DNA from: JAGQPD01 sp020426865
Lineage (GTDB): Bacteria > Planctomycetota > Planctomycetia > Pirellulales > Pirellulaceae
Assembly: GCA_041399065.1 (NCBI GenBank)
Contig: JAWKTN010000004.1
Coordinates: forward strand, 186,001 to 250,000
Length of the DNA stretch: 64,000 nt
Reading direction: 5' to 3'
Positions 53,335-62,713 of the stretch are shown one piece after another (positions within the stretch are counted from its first letter, which is position 1; the number at the start of each line of letters is the position of its first letter). The notes under the pieces are model-generated. The model ran no database searches and was not told where the DNA came from. It worked only from the letters and a program-made list of their open reading frames with translations. The position numbers and the translations under genes were made by a program.

Positions 53335-54030
53335 GACCTGCGTTTAGCGACAGAACTTGATTATTACCGGACGACCCGGCGATAAGCCTTCTCTGGGGTG
53401 CTTATTGCCGAATCGGTGATAAGTCGATGGATAATTATCCCCTACTTATCGCCGCTAGCCCTGGAATTGGCAAGTGTAAGGCAGAAAAACAGATGTTTCT
53501 GGCTTTTTTCGGCTTATCTGTCATGTTGGGGGTAGAGACTAACAGCGATGAATAACCGATGTCAATTAGCCTTGTCGCCAACTCGCCGCGGCTGGACCAA
53601 ACGCCAGCTCTCATGAACCTGGACTTTCTGCTGGCGGTGGCGGACACCTCTGCCTTTGGTGGATCAATTTGACGACACCATCGCCCTGGCCATCAAGGTG
53701 ACTACACTTCTACCTGCGGTCGGTGTTTTCCACCGCTGCGCCGAACGGATATTCCGTCGTGAGGGAGGACGATGCAACCTCAGCCCGCTGGCGATCTGGC
53801 CAAAGTGCAGAGGTGTAATTCCGACGAACCGGCCGCCGGTAGTTTCTCACCAGACGCGGGCCTCTCTCGCCACATGAAAACCGCGATCCAGAACCAGTCC
53901 GCAGAAGTGGCTGGGTGTCCCCGAATATTCACGGTATTGCGGCCCCGGTTCTGCCTCTGGCACATTCGCTTCGTCCTGGGGTGACTCGTCTGCTCGTGAC
54001 ACCGGCAAAAAGGTGTGATAAAATCCGAGC
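53335..54030. other. Long gap without recognised gene
   Basis: About 700 nt. Several short frames occur, one with GGGAGG before an ATG at 53772, but none shows a known domain. Repeated TTATCG and CGATAA words around 53380-53460 may be chance or protein-binding sites. It looks like decayed DNA. Confidence 0.4.
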
Positions 54031-54288
54031 ATGACCACCACCCTCCCCACCATCGAGCGAATCCTTGAACCGGTAGCGGCGTGTCTAACGCCCGAGGTTG
54101 CGCAGCGCATCGTCGACCTCCGAATGGATGATCCGTGCATGATGCAGCGGCTCGAATCCTTGCGTGATAAGGCAAATGAGGGGACGCTGACGGAACAGGA
54201 GCGAGCGGAGTACGAGGGTTTTGTCGAAGGCAACGACCTGCTGATGCTGATCAAGGACCAAGCCCGTTCCGTGCTTCAAAATGGTTGA
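54031..54288 (+). CDS. Small hypothetical protein upstream of HNH gene
   Basis: 85 residues, helical and acidic: LPTIERILEPVAACLTPEVAQRIVDLR, then LESLRDKANEGTLTEQERAEYEGFVEGNDLLMLIKDQAR. I recall this short family as the regular partner of small HNH endonuclease genes, with which it overlaps here by 8 nt. It may be an antitoxin-like or accessory protein; no role is proven. Confidence 0.7.
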   Translation: MTTTLPTIERILEPVAACLTPEVAQRIVDLRMDDPCMMQRLESLRDKANEGTLTEQERAEYEGFVEGNDLLMLIKDQARSVLQNG

Positions 54289-54704
54289 TGCCGAATCACG
54301 TCGCCTTGTTCGGCAGCGGGCCGAGAATCGTTGCGAGTATTGTCGCTTGCCGGAAGAGCTCGGTGATGTGACCTTCCACGTCGAGCACATCGTCGCTCGG
54401 CAACACCAGGGAGGTGATGAGCTGTCAAACCTGGCTCTGGCTTGTGACCGATGGTTTGAGCAATCTGACCAAGGGACCAAATCTTTCCACTAAGGTCAAA
54501 GGCAAAACGATTGAGTTGTTTCATCCGCGCCGACACGAATGGAATGATCACTTTGCGTTCTCGGGACCAGAGATTGTCGGGGTCACGCCAACTGGCCAAG
54601 CCACCGTACAGTTGCTCAATATGAACGCTCCGCGCCGTATTGCCATCCGTCGCCGGATGTTGACGCGCGGCGAAACACTCAAAACGTCGATCAGGCATGC
54701 CTAA
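54281..54704 (+). pseudogene. HNH endonuclease broken by a 7-nt insertion
   Basis: The first frame encodes RRLVRQRAENRCEYCRLPEE, FHVEHIVARQHQGGDELSNLALACDR, then shifts to WFEQSDQGTKSFH and stops at 54493. The family continues C-N after CDR. Removing GTTTGAG at 54454-54460 restores ACDRCNLTKGPNLS and joins the second frame (KTIELFHPRRHEWNDHFAFSG, ATVQLLNMNAPRRIAIRRRM) to its stop at 54704. The zinc-finger-like CxxC pairs and the HNH His residues would then be complete. As it stands the second CxxC and everything after it is lost. Confidence 0.85.
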
Positions 54705-55685
54705 CCGGAATCGCCGCCTGGACGTAATCGCCTGTCGAGGGAAGGCAACACGCTGCGGTGAATTCGACCTTAGGCAAGTAGGCCGCCTTTGATGGCAGCT
54801 TGCTGTCATCTGTTTGACTGCGTTCTTGGAAGCCTCGTTCTGTGGTCGTTTTCCCCACTGCAGTCGATGCAACCGACGCGGTTTACGTATTGCAGTTGCG
54901 GGAAATGCGAGGCGAGAGCCGCGCCCTTAATCATTTAATTCTGATCGGCATCTTCGAGGCGAGAGAAGCTGAGGACCGAACACACGGTCCCTGCCCCGCG
55001 CCCCGCGGAGCTCCCCAGGGTGCGGCTCAGATTGCGATCGCGTGGTTTGCACGCAACCAAGAGATGTACGGCGAAGCTCTCAAAGAAGCGGTTGGCGATA
55101 ACCCACGCGAGACGATTTGTCGGACTCTGCGCGAACCAACAGACGCGGATGGCCACGCGGGTAAGGCTTTCCGCTGACGCGCACCTTGATGGAATCGGCG
55201 GCCAATCAGATCGGTCGTCGCGTCAAAGGCAGTGAAAAGTTCTGGTCAGCGTCCGGGGGTGCGCGAACGCTGTAGCTGCGAGGCGACTTAATCAGTGACG
55301 ATGACCGACGGGGGGGCTTCCTTGGCAATTCTCCGCACGCACCGACGGACCGACTGTAGACGCCGCAACATGTAACAGCCGCGTCAAAGCAAACAGCGAT
55401 ATTCACAGTTGCGCGCCCTTGAACGTCTGAAAGATCAAACGGGGCGGTTGATCTTTTAGTCGAGGCCGTCCTTAGTCCGCAGGTTGGCGTGCAACATGTG
55501 AAAGGCGTCAGATTGTCGGCTCGCCACAAGATGCAGGCAATAGAGAACATGGTCGCGAGCGTGGCACTCCCGTGGCAAGTAAACTTGCTTCATCTTCGCG
55601 GGCACTGTGGTCATTCACGCTGGTCTATCAGCAGGGTGGAGAGTTTTGTAGACTATGCCCTATGTGAAGTGGCAGCGAACAGCCA
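54705..55685. other. Long gap without recognised gene
   Basis: About 980 nt with no recognisable domain on either strand; short frames change often and lack ribosome-binding sites. It lies between two broken genes and is probably decayed accessory DNA. Confidence 0.45.
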
Positions 55686-55882
55686 ATGAACGATGATCAA
55701 ATGACAAAACTGACTGATTACGTAAAGGCGGCCGAACTCCTGGGCGTGTCACAAAACACGCTCCACAATGGGCCGAAGAAGGAAAGATCCCGATGCGTCG
55801 AAACCCAGCCAACGGTTACCGCTTCTTCAGGCGATGTGACCTGAACCGGTTTCTCGCCAATCTTGAATCCCCTCAGGATTGA
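55686..55882 (+). pseudogene. MerR-like helix-turn-helix gene with a one-base deletion
   Basis: The frame from ATG at 55686 reads TKLTDYVKAAELLGVSQNTL, the recognition-helix region of MerR/excisionase-type DNA-binding domains. After CTCCACAA the frame is lost, but one frame over the protein continues WAEEGKIPMRRNPANGYRFF, then RRCDLNRFLANLESPQD and a TGA. One missing base near 55770 explains the break. This domain family is often found just before type I DNA methylase genes, as the next remnant suggests. Confidence 0.75.
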
Positions 55883-55883
55883 A

Positions 55884-55936
55884 ATGACCAACGAAGACCT
55901 CGCCGATTTCATTTGCAGATCGCGAACCTGCTTCGA
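55884..55936 (+). pseudogene. N-terminal scrap of a type I DNA methylase (HsdM-like)
   Basis: The ATG at 55884 starts TNEDLADFI; one base later the second frame reads QIANLLR. With one G restored after ATTTG the sequence becomes DFIWQIANLLR, the start of HsdM N-6 methylases. Nothing further of the methylase is present. Confidence 0.5.
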
Positions 55937-56005
55937 CGTTCATAACGGACAGACGTTATACCTGAAAAGCAGTTCAAAGATCAAACCGACAGGAGCAACC
56001 GTGCG

Positions 56006-57403
56006 GTGTTAACCCAACTTCACATGCAAAACTTCAAAGGCTGGGAAGATACCGGTTCGATTCGGATGGCTCCGATCACGCTATTCTTTGGCGCAAATAG
56101 CAGTGGTAAATCAAGCATCGGTCAGTTCTTGATGTTGCTCAAGCAAACCGTCGAATCGCAAGACCGCAAAGCAGTCTTGTTTCCTGGTGGACGAAACTCA
56201 GCCGTACAACTTGGTTCATTTCAAGAGTTGGTCTTCGGTCGCGATTTGTCGCGACGTATTCAATTCAAGTATCAATGGCAGCTTCAATGTGCGATGACCA
56301 TCACCGACCCGTTGTCTGGCCGCCAATACGAAGGTGACGCAATACAATTTGATGCTTCGGTCGCTCAAGAACAGAGTGGACACGGAACGGTGTTTGTCGA
56401 CCATTTTAACTATGCCCTAATGAATGCCGATGATCAGGTTCTCGCCGTTGGAATGAAGCGGAAGGAGGGGAAGCTGGTTCAGTACGAAGTGAAGGCTCAA
56501 GGGTATGACTTGAAGCGAAACCCCGGCCGGGTTTGGCATCCGCCAACAACCGTTCGTTTTTATGGCTTTCCTGATGAAGTTGTTGCGTATCATCAGAACT
56601 CTGATTTTGTTCAGTCTCTCAACTTGGCTCAAGAAAAACTATTTCGATCGCTAGCCTATCTCGGCCCACTTCGGACGAAAGCGGAGCGACTGGATTCTTG
56701 GACGGGCACAGAACCGGAGAGAGTTGGGTACATTGGCGAGAACACCGTAGCGGCAATTCTTGCGTCAAGACAGCGCAAACTAAGCATGGGGCACAAATTA
56801 CGGTACAAGCCTTTTGAACAGGTCATCGCTGAAAAGCTCAAACAGATGGGTTTAATTGAGTCGTTCAAGGTCAATCGGATATCGAATAAGCGGCAAGACT
56901 ATGAAGTCAAAGTGAAAACGAAAGGCTCATTGGGAGAGGTGGACTTACCTGATGTGGGGTTCGGCATTTCTCAGGTGTTACCGGTGCTGGTCGAGTGTTT
57001 TTATGCACCAGCCAATTCGATCATTTTGATGGAACAACCTGAGATTCATTTGCATCCGCGTGCACAGGCTTTTCTTGCGGACGTGATGATCGACGTGATC
57101 AATGCTCGCGAAGATGGCCACGACCGAAACATCCAACTCATCATCGAGACACATTCCGAGCATTTTCTCCGTCGGCTTCAACGCCGGATCGCAGAAGACG
57201 CGGTGAAAAAAGAGCAAGTAGCGGCCTACTTTGCGGATGCGTCACGAACTCCCACGACACTCGATGAACTGCGGTTGGACATTTGTGGCAACATTGAGAA
57301 TTGGCCCAAAGATTTCTTCGGTGATGAGATGGAAGACATCACCGAGCAATCCAAGGCGGCCTTGAATAAACGGATGAAAGTTGCAATGGAGAATGGTGAG
57401 TGA
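56006..57403 (+). CDS. AAA ATPase of the DUF3696 / OLD-like type
   Basis: 465 residues, starting with GTG at 56006 (AGGAG 10 nt upstream). ABC/SMC-like ATPase: MQNFKGWEDTGSIRMAPITLFFG then Walker A GANSSGKSS (29-37); Q-loop near 45; signature-like GFGISQVLPVL; Walker B IILMEQPEIHLHP (about 345-357); and H-loop IIETHSEHFLRR. The C-terminus (LRLDICGNIENWPKDFFGDEMED) matches DUF3696 ATPases, several of which act in phage defence or DNA/RNA quality control. It overlaps the PIN-like gene by 4 nt, so the two are coupled. Confidence 0.88.
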   Translation: MLTQLHMQNFKGWEDTGSIRMAPITLFFGANSSGKSSIGQFLMLLKQTVESQDRKAVLFPGGRNSAVQLGSFQELVFGRDLSRRIQFKYQWQLQCAMTITDPLSGRQYEGDAIQFDASVAQEQSGHGTVFVDHFNYALMNADDQVLAVGMKRKEGKLVQYEVKAQGYDLKRNPGRVWHPPTTVRFYGFPDEVVAYHQNSDFVQSLNLAQEKLFRSLAYLGPLRTKAERLDSWTGTEPERVGYIGENTVAAILASRQRKLSMGHKLRYKPFEQVIAEKLKQMGLIESFKVNRISNKRQDYEVKVKTKGSLGEVDLPDVGFGISQVLPVLVECFYAPANSIILMEQPEIHLHPRAQAFLADVMIDVINAREDGHDRNIQLIIETHSEHFLRRLQRRIAEDAVKKEQVAAYFADASRTPTTLDELRLDICGNIENWPKDFFGDEMEDITEQSKAALNKRMKVAMENGE

Positions 57404-57936
57404 CCGCTCGGACAGAAAAGCGAATCGTTGATACCAATGTTCCGGCGACAGCGAACTTGGCCGTCGACACCAACTCCCTCGAAGCCCGCCAACTCCCGTG
57501 CGTGCTGGCATGTGTTAAGGCAATCGAAAGTGTCGTGAATCGCGGAGGCCTCGTCATTGATGCTGGTGATGAGATATTCGACGAGTATCGAGCTAATCTC
57601 TCTATGGCAGGGCAACCGGGCGTCGGCGATCATTTCTTGAAATGGGTCCACGACCATCGCTGGGGATTTCCTGATGAAGATCGAGTGCCTATCACCAGGG
57701 CGGGCGATTCTTACGAGGAATTTCCGGAGCATCCGGCGTTATCAAACTTTGATCCTTCGGATCGCAAATTCGTGGCCGTTGCCAACAATCATCCGGCTAA
57801 GCCCCATATATTGGAAGCGACCGACAGCAAGTAGTGGGGCTGGAAAGATGCGCTCGGGGAAGTTGGCATCACCGTAACTTTTCTTTGCGAGAATTGGCTT
57901 AGGGAGAAGTTCCAAGAAAAGATGGGAAGCGAATGA
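57400..57936 (+). pseudogene. PIN-like nuclease gene interrupted by one in-frame TAG
   Basis: The frame starts with GTG at 57400 inside the ATPase stop. RIVDTNVPATAN carries the first PIN-type Asp; LVIDAGDEIFDEYRANLSM, WVHDHRWGF and SNFDPSDRKFVAVANNHP carry further acidic residues. A TAG at 57832-57834 follows EATDSK. Past it the same frame continues WGWKDALGEVGITVTFLCEN and ends at TGA 57934-57936, overlapping the ligase start by ATGA. The family normally reads DSKWWGWKDAL, so TAG most simply replaces TGG (Trp). The product is thus either 144 residues and truncated, or 178 with readthrough. Confidence 0.8.
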
Positions 57937-58631
57937 CCGACTCTTTCATGAAATTCCCCTCAACGCCGCACCTCGCGGTTCTAGGAGACGTGACGGTTCG
58001 AGACGATAAGGTTTTGACACCCACCGAGCGCGATCGCTTTCTGGCCCACGACGTGATCGTCGAAGAGAAAGTCGATGGTGCGAACCTGGGGATTGCATTC
58101 GATAGCACAGGGGCGATACGGACGCAGAACCGAGGTACCCAGCTGCACGAACCGATGACGGGACAGTGGAAGACCCTTCCGGACTGGTTGGCGTTTCATA
58201 GCGATCGCCTATTTGACGTACTAACCGATCGCTACATAGTGTTTGGCGAGTGGTGCTACGCGAAGCACTCAATTCCCTACGATCGTTTGCCTGACTGGTT
58301 CGTTGGATTCGATGTTTATGATTCCCAAGCGAATCGGTTTTTCGGTCGGCATAAGCGGGATGTATTTCTCGCAAGTCTTGAAGTCCCAGTCGTTCCGTGT
58401 CTTGCAAGCGGTCGATTCTCTCTTGACGATATCACCAGTCTTCTCGGGTTGTCTCACTTCGGCGATACTGCCGCAGAAGGAATCTACCTGAGATACGATG
58501 ACGGCGATTGGCTCGGCCAAAGAGCCAAGCTGGTACACCCCGATTTCGTTCAAGCAATTCGGAAACATTGGACTCGCATGCCGCTACAGGTCAATCGTTT
58601 GGTGGCAGCGCTGAATAGGACCGATCAATAG
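57933..58631 (+). CDS. RNA ligase family protein (T4 Rnl2-like nucleotidyltransferase)
   Basis: 232 residues. Nucleotidyltransferase motif I is EEKVDGANLGI with the adenylated Lys46; motif III/IIIa GEWCYAKHSIPYDRLPDWFVGFDVYD, motif IV AEGIYLRYDDG and motif V GQRAKLVHPDF follow in order, which is the RNA_ligase (Rnl2) arrangement. There is no DNA-ligase OB or helical domain. It should seal or repair RNA ends with ATP. The ATG overlaps the stop of the PIN-like gene, making a three-gene unit with the ATPase. Confidence 0.85.
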   Translation: MTDSFMKFPSTPHLAVLGDVTVRDDKVLTPTERDRFLAHDVIVEEKVDGANLGIAFDSTGAIRTQNRGTQLHEPMTGQWKTLPDWLAFHSDRLFDVLTDRYIVFGEWCYAKHSIPYDRLPDWFVGFDVYDSQANRFFGRHKRDVFLASLEVPVVPCLASGRFSLDDITSLLGLSHFGDTAAEGIYLRYDDGDWLGQRAKLVHPDFVQAIRKHWTRMPLQVNRLVAALNRTDQ

Positions 58632-59335
58632 CAGGATGGTGCCGTCTTCGTTTACCCGATATACGGACGCTCCGCAGAGTCAGGCATTGAGTTCGGTGTT
58701 CACGGGTGGTACGTCCGTGCATCACGTATCGAACGTCGTGCGCTGAAGACCTGATTCGATGCCCCGCCTCGAATTCAATTGAATCCCTGTGGGGTGGAAA
58801 ACCTTCGCTGACGAGCTATCAATCTGACGACGGCAATTCCCCGGCCTCAGGCGTGCTGACACGCTGGCCCGTGTTGCTCAGGTGGGCGTGTCCTTACGCA
58901 CGAATGCGGGGCACGGTAACCTGCTGCGGAGTGATACTCCGACACACTCGTGGCCTTAGCGCATGATCCTGTTCCATTGGTTACGTCACGACCAAAAATA
59001 AGCCACCGTCTCCTCCCGTTCTTGTCGCGTCTGGGCGGCATATCGTTCCAGTTGCTTAAAACGCTTGTGACGCCCATGTCATTTGGCGTCGACTGGCCCC
59101 TTTTTCTCGCCGAACCGCTTCGGGGAGGTGCGTCGCAGCATAGGCGTCTACCCGTTTTGCCCCCCTTATAACGCCGCCACAGATCACAGTTCATCGTGCC
59201 TTCGCTCGTATTGACCCTTGTTTTTTGCCAGTTGCGCCCGCATGCTGGACTTCTGCGCCAGATTTTGCGACAATGGAGGCTTCCCAAAGGGGGCGCTCGT
59301 CTGATCGGGTTTAGGAACATTTGAGGGGGACTGTC
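58632..59335. other. Gap between accessory region and DUF1559 gene
   Basis: About 700 nt with no recognised gene. CGGAGT (58927-58932) and ACTCCG (58936-58941) form a small hairpin. A 30-codon stretch near 58655-58750 (SAESGIEFGVHGWYVRASRI) may be a coding scrap of unknown origin. The right end should hold the DUF1559 promoter. Confidence 0.4.
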
Positions 59336-60316
59336 ATGGCACGTCGCCGCGTCACCGGTTTTACCATCGTTGAATTGTTGGTTGTTATCACCATCATCGC
59401 CATGCTGTCGGCGATTCTGCTTCCCGCCGTAAACTCGGCCCGCGAAGCGGCTCGACGCGCCACCTGCATGACGAACATCAAGAATCTCGCCGTCGCCGTC
59501 AACACGTACGAAGCTCGAACCAATCGTTTCCCGGGCTATCGCAATGCGCTGACCGTCGAAGGTCAACCCAACCCCATCGACGTTTCCTGGGTCGTTGCAT
59601 TGTCGCCCGATTTTGGCGAAGCGTCGATTTATGATACGTACGCCAACGGCTCGCCTGTCATCGGCTACGTTGATGCCCTTGTTTGCGCCAGCGACTCGCC
59701 CGAACGCGGCGATCAAGTTCCACCGCTCAGCTACGTCGCCAACGCGGGAATGTATATCGCTGGCTTGTCTGCCAATGACACCCAGGCCCAGAACCCAAAA
59801 CAACTTCGCTATCAGCAAAACAACAACCAGGCGAATGGAATCTTCCTCGATTCGTTCATTTCAGCATCAATTCCATCGCACGTCCGGCCTTTCAACACGA
59901 CTGCATTTATCGACGGCAATGGCCGTGATGGACTTTCCAAGACGCTGCTGTTTTCGGAAAACCTTGTCCAGTTTTCCCAAGTCTACACCGGCTTGCAAGC
60001 AACCTGGGCCAAGCCTGACGACCACAAGATGGACACCGTGTTCCTTTGGTCCGATATGAACAAAGGGGGAATCCCGTTGGGCATCAACAACTATCGGTTG
60101 CAGCCCAATACGATCCCGCCACTTCGGTATCCCGCTCCTTCGAGCAGCCATCCTAGCGGCGTAAATGTTGCCTTCTGCGATGCGTCGACGCTGTTCCTTA
60201 CCGAAAGTATCGATGACATCGTCTACTTCCAACTGATGACTCCGTCCGGCAAGGAAAGCAACCACTCGCTGCCGGCCTTTCGCGAATCCATTCTGAACGA
60301 TCTCGATTACCGATAG
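59336..60316 (+). CDS. DUF1559 pilin-like protein
   Basis: 326 residues from the ATG at 59336 (GAGGGGGA 5 nt upstream). The prepilin-type segment GFTIVELLVVITIIAMLSAI is followed by LLPAVNSAREAARRATCMTN, the family hallmark; near the end SSSHPSGVNVAFCDASTLFL is a divergent form of the H-x9-DG motif, with Asp-Ala replacing Asp-Gly. Processed by a prepilin peptidase and held in the membrane by its N-terminal helix. It is a second family member in this window and stands alone. Confidence 0.92.
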   Translation: MARRRVTGFTIVELLVVITIIAMLSAILLPAVNSAREAARRATCMTNIKNLAVAVNTYEARTNRFPGYRNALTVEGQPNPIDVSWVVALSPDFGEASIYDTYANGSPVIGYVDALVCASDSPERGDQVPPLSYVANAGMYIAGLSANDTQAQNPKQLRYQQNNNQANGIFLDSFISASIPSHVRPFNTTAFIDGNGRDGLSKTLLFSENLVQFSQVYTGLQATWAKPDDHKMDTVFLWSDMNKGGIPLGINNYRLQPNTIPPLRYPAPSSSHPSGVNVAFCDASTLFLTESIDDIVYFQLMTPSGKESNHSLPAFRESILNDLDYR

Positions 60317-60377
60317 TCGATTGTGCGGGATTGATTTTCAACGCAGAGCCGGTAGAGGACACAGAGTTGTCTGGGAG

Positions 60378-61796
60378 TCACTGCTGGTGTCTTTGAGTTT
60401 TGCCGGCGGCGCTGAGGTCGATTTGTTCGACGAATTCGATCCAACGCGGTACGGCGAAATGCGGTAATTCCTGTTGACAACGTTGAACCACCTCGGCGCG
60501 CAACGCGTCACGATCTGCGTTATGTGCGGCCACAATTTGACAGGCTACCAACTGGCCGGCAATCGACGACGATTTGGGAAAGACACGGACGTCGGCCACC
60601 TGCGGCACTTTCCGCACGACGGACTCGACAGCCAGCGGTCGCACCTTATTCCCGCCGACATTGATCAAGTCCCCGCGGCGCCCCAGAAAATAAACCCGGT
60701 CCTCCCTTTGTTCGACCAAATCCCCGGTTAAAAACCAGGCCGATTCCGTGGCCGAATCCGGCTCTGCCGGGCTGTCGGGGGCCCCATGTGGATCGTAGCC
60801 GGCCATGGCGTTGCCGGATCGTACGGCCAGCACACCATTGATGATTCGCATTTCCACGCCATCGGGCGTTGCATTTTCCAAGAAGGCTGCCGGAAACCCA
60901 GCGCGCCCGTCACTGACGGCAAAGCACCTTCCCAATTCCGTTGTCGCGTAAATATGCACAATCCTTGCGGCGGGAAAGGTGGCTCGAAGCGAACCCAGCA
61001 GTGCATCATCCACGATTTCCCCACCAATCGTGATCTGAGCAATCGGTGCTTGCTCCAGTTTTGTTCGGTCGGCAAATAACAGCAGGCGTCGCCAGTACGA
61101 GGGTGTGGCCGATACCGAGTTGACGCGATGGCGAACCAGCAGCTCCACGACCTCGTCGGCGGTAGCGGCGGCCGGAGGGAGCACCAGCGTCCCGCGATTC
61201 CTCAGTGACTGCAAGATGACCTGCAATCCGGCGTACAAGTGAGGGCGATAGGCCAGCAGCCACCGCTGCAAGTGTCCGTCCTTGTTGCAGCGTACCGGGC
61301 GCATCAGGCTTTCCCACGTGTGCCGGGCGGCCTTGGGCCGCCCTTCGGTTCCAGATGTCAGGATAGTGACACTGCTCGCGGCCGTGTTCGACGATTCACC
61401 CTTCGGTATAGCGCCGTCGGCGGACGGGGCCGTTGAGTGAATCCTCCATGTGCCGTCGAGAGCGGACGGTGGACTTAGCCAGCCGTACAACTGCAGTGAA
61501 CGGCTGATCTGATCGCATGAATCTTCATCGAGTAATTCATCGATCAAAAAGACATTCCACCCGAGCTGATCTGCCGCGACTAAGGCTGCCATGCCATGAC
61601 GATTTGCCGGCAATTGCAATCCAATTCGCTTGCCACAAACTTCGCGGTATTGTTGCTCGAACGCCGCGACAAGGTCGCGAAATGTGGTCGCATCGACTTC
61701 ACCCCATTCGTCGATCAGCGGCGGATCGGTGTTGCTGGTGGAAGCTGCGCCGGTGCATGCCGAGTTGAAAACGCGATTGAATACTTCGAACAACAT
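60378..61796 (-). CDS. AMP-forming acyl-CoA synthetase / ligase (ANL superfamily)
   Basis: 472 residues. Core motifs of adenylate-forming enzymes are present: A3 VTILTSGTEGRPKAARH (about 143-159), A5 IYATTELGRC, A7 WFLTGDLVE, A8 YFLGRRGDLINVGGNKV and the A10 lysine in LSAAGKTQRHQ near the C-terminus. The N-terminal part is short compared with acetyl-CoA synthetases. It activates a carboxylate with ATP, either to a CoA thioester or a carrier protein; the substrate is unknown. It is the last gene of the epimerase-DUF1080-ligase operon. Confidence 0.9.
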   Translation of the reverse strand: MLFEVFNRVFNSACTGAASTSNTDPPLIDEWGEVDATTFRDLVAAFEQQYREVCGKRIGLQLPANRHGMAALVAADQLGWNVFLIDELLDEDSCDQISRSLQLYGWLSPPSALDGTWRIHSTAPSADGAIPKGESSNTAASSVTILTSGTEGRPKAARHTWESLMRPVRCNKDGHLQRWLLAYRPHLYAGLQVILQSLRNRGTLVLPPAAATADEVVELLVRHRVNSVSATPSYWRRLLLFADRTKLEQAPIAQITIGGEIVDDALLGSLRATFPAARIVHIYATTELGRCFAVSDGRAGFPAAFLENATPDGVEMRIINGVLAVRSGNAMAGYDPHGAPDSPAEPDSATESAWFLTGDLVEQREDRVYFLGRRGDLINVGGNKVRPLAVESVVRKVPQVADVRVFPKSSSIAGQLVACQIVAAHNADRDALRAEVVQRCQQELPHFAVPRWIEFVEQIDLSAAGKTQRHQQ

Positions 61797-61850
61797 GGTG
61801 TTATGATGATGCTTGACTGGCGGTCCGAACCGTGCACATCTTCCGTGATG

Positions 61851-62687
61851 CTATTCGTTGCTATTCTTCGCACCGTCGTTAGACTTGTCTCTCTCGTTTT
61901 GTTCCGCCACTTCTTCATCGGTGAGTTTTCGGATTTCGATGTTGCGCAAACCGCCTCGTGTGCGCCAGGTGGAGATTCCGAGCGGTCGTGACAGCAAGAC
62001 CTCAGCCCGCAATCCGACTTCACGCCCCTTGATATTGCAGTCGACCATTTGTTTGTCGTCAATCCAGGTCGAAATATTCTCAGGCGTTACCCGTACGCGA
62101 ACGCGGTACCATTTCTCCTTTTCAAAGCGGACGTACTTGGCCGTTTCGTTGTTGGCGGCATCATTCTTATCCAACGTCGACAGCCCCACCACCCCGCCGC
62201 TCCAGCCACCAACAATGAAACTGCAATGGCTATCGTTGACCGGAAACGTCAATCCGCAGAAAAAGTCGGTGCCTGCCAGGCGGCGCGCTTCGAGCCGTAA
62301 CTCGTAGTTCGTCGTTGGCAACGGAGCTTTGCCCGCATACGTAATGCCCGTCATGTCCGACCCGAATTCCAGAATAACCTGTCCGTCCTCGATATAGCAT
62401 TCTCCTTCGCCGCCAAATTGCGTCCTGTCCCACCCATCGAGCGTCTTGCCATCCCAAAGCGGCGTCCATCTTCCTGCAGCCTCTGCGCTGCCCACCGCTT
62501 CGCTCGTCGCCAATTCCGTTCCGCCCTCAGCGTTGTTACCGTTTACGGGTTCGTCCGGACGAGCTATCTGTGCCAGCGGCAAGACGATCATCCACAATGA
62601 AAGAACAAGGTACGTTGGCCACGGTTGGAAACACTTTTGAAGCCGAGCTACGATTGTGAGAGACGGTTTTCGGACGATGGAACACAT
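61851..62687 (-). CDS. DUF1080 (3-keto-disaccharide hydrolase-like) exported protein
   Basis: 278 residues. A signal segment (WPTYLVLSLWMIVLPLAQIA) precedes a DUF1080/LamG-like jelly-roll domain: RWTPLWDGKTLDGWDRTQF, YELRLEARRLAGTDFFCGLTFPV, WYRVRVRVTPENISTWID, and GLRNIEIRKLTDEEV at the end. DUF1080 proteins bind or cleave glycans and are expanded in planctomycetes. The C-terminus is charged and probably disordered. Encoded between the ligase and the epimerase with gaps of 54 and 26 nt. Confidence 0.9.
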   Translation of the reverse strand: MCSIVRKPSLTIVARLQKCFQPWPTYLVLSLWMIVLPLAQIARPDEPVNGNNAEGGTELATSEAVGSAEAAGRWTPLWDGKTLDGWDRTQFGGEGECYIEDGQVILEFGSDMTGITYAGKAPLPTTNYELRLEARRLAGTDFFCGLTFPVNDSHCSFIVGGWSGGVVGLSTLDKNDAANNETAKYVRFEKEKWYRVRVRVTPENISTWIDDKQMVDCNIKGREVGLRAEVLLSRPLGISTWRTRGGLRNIEIRKLTDEEVAEQNERDKSNDGAKNSNE

Positions 62688-62713
62688 AACTACCTTCCGT
62701 ATGTTGCGGTCTC

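Noticed and set aside
53847..54254. Frame with a signal-like start, antisense to the small gene at 54031
   Set aside because: It overlaps a better supported gene and its promoter, and no family is recognised.
47539..58631. Possible integrated phage or conjugative element
   Set aside because: No integrase, capsid, tail, relaxase or att-like direct repeats were seen, only toxin-antitoxin, intron and defence-type genes.
58847..59818. 323-codon frame antisense to the DUF1559 start
   Set aside because: It runs through an intergenic region and across the conserved pilin-like coding region of the opposite strand; composition is unlike a protein.
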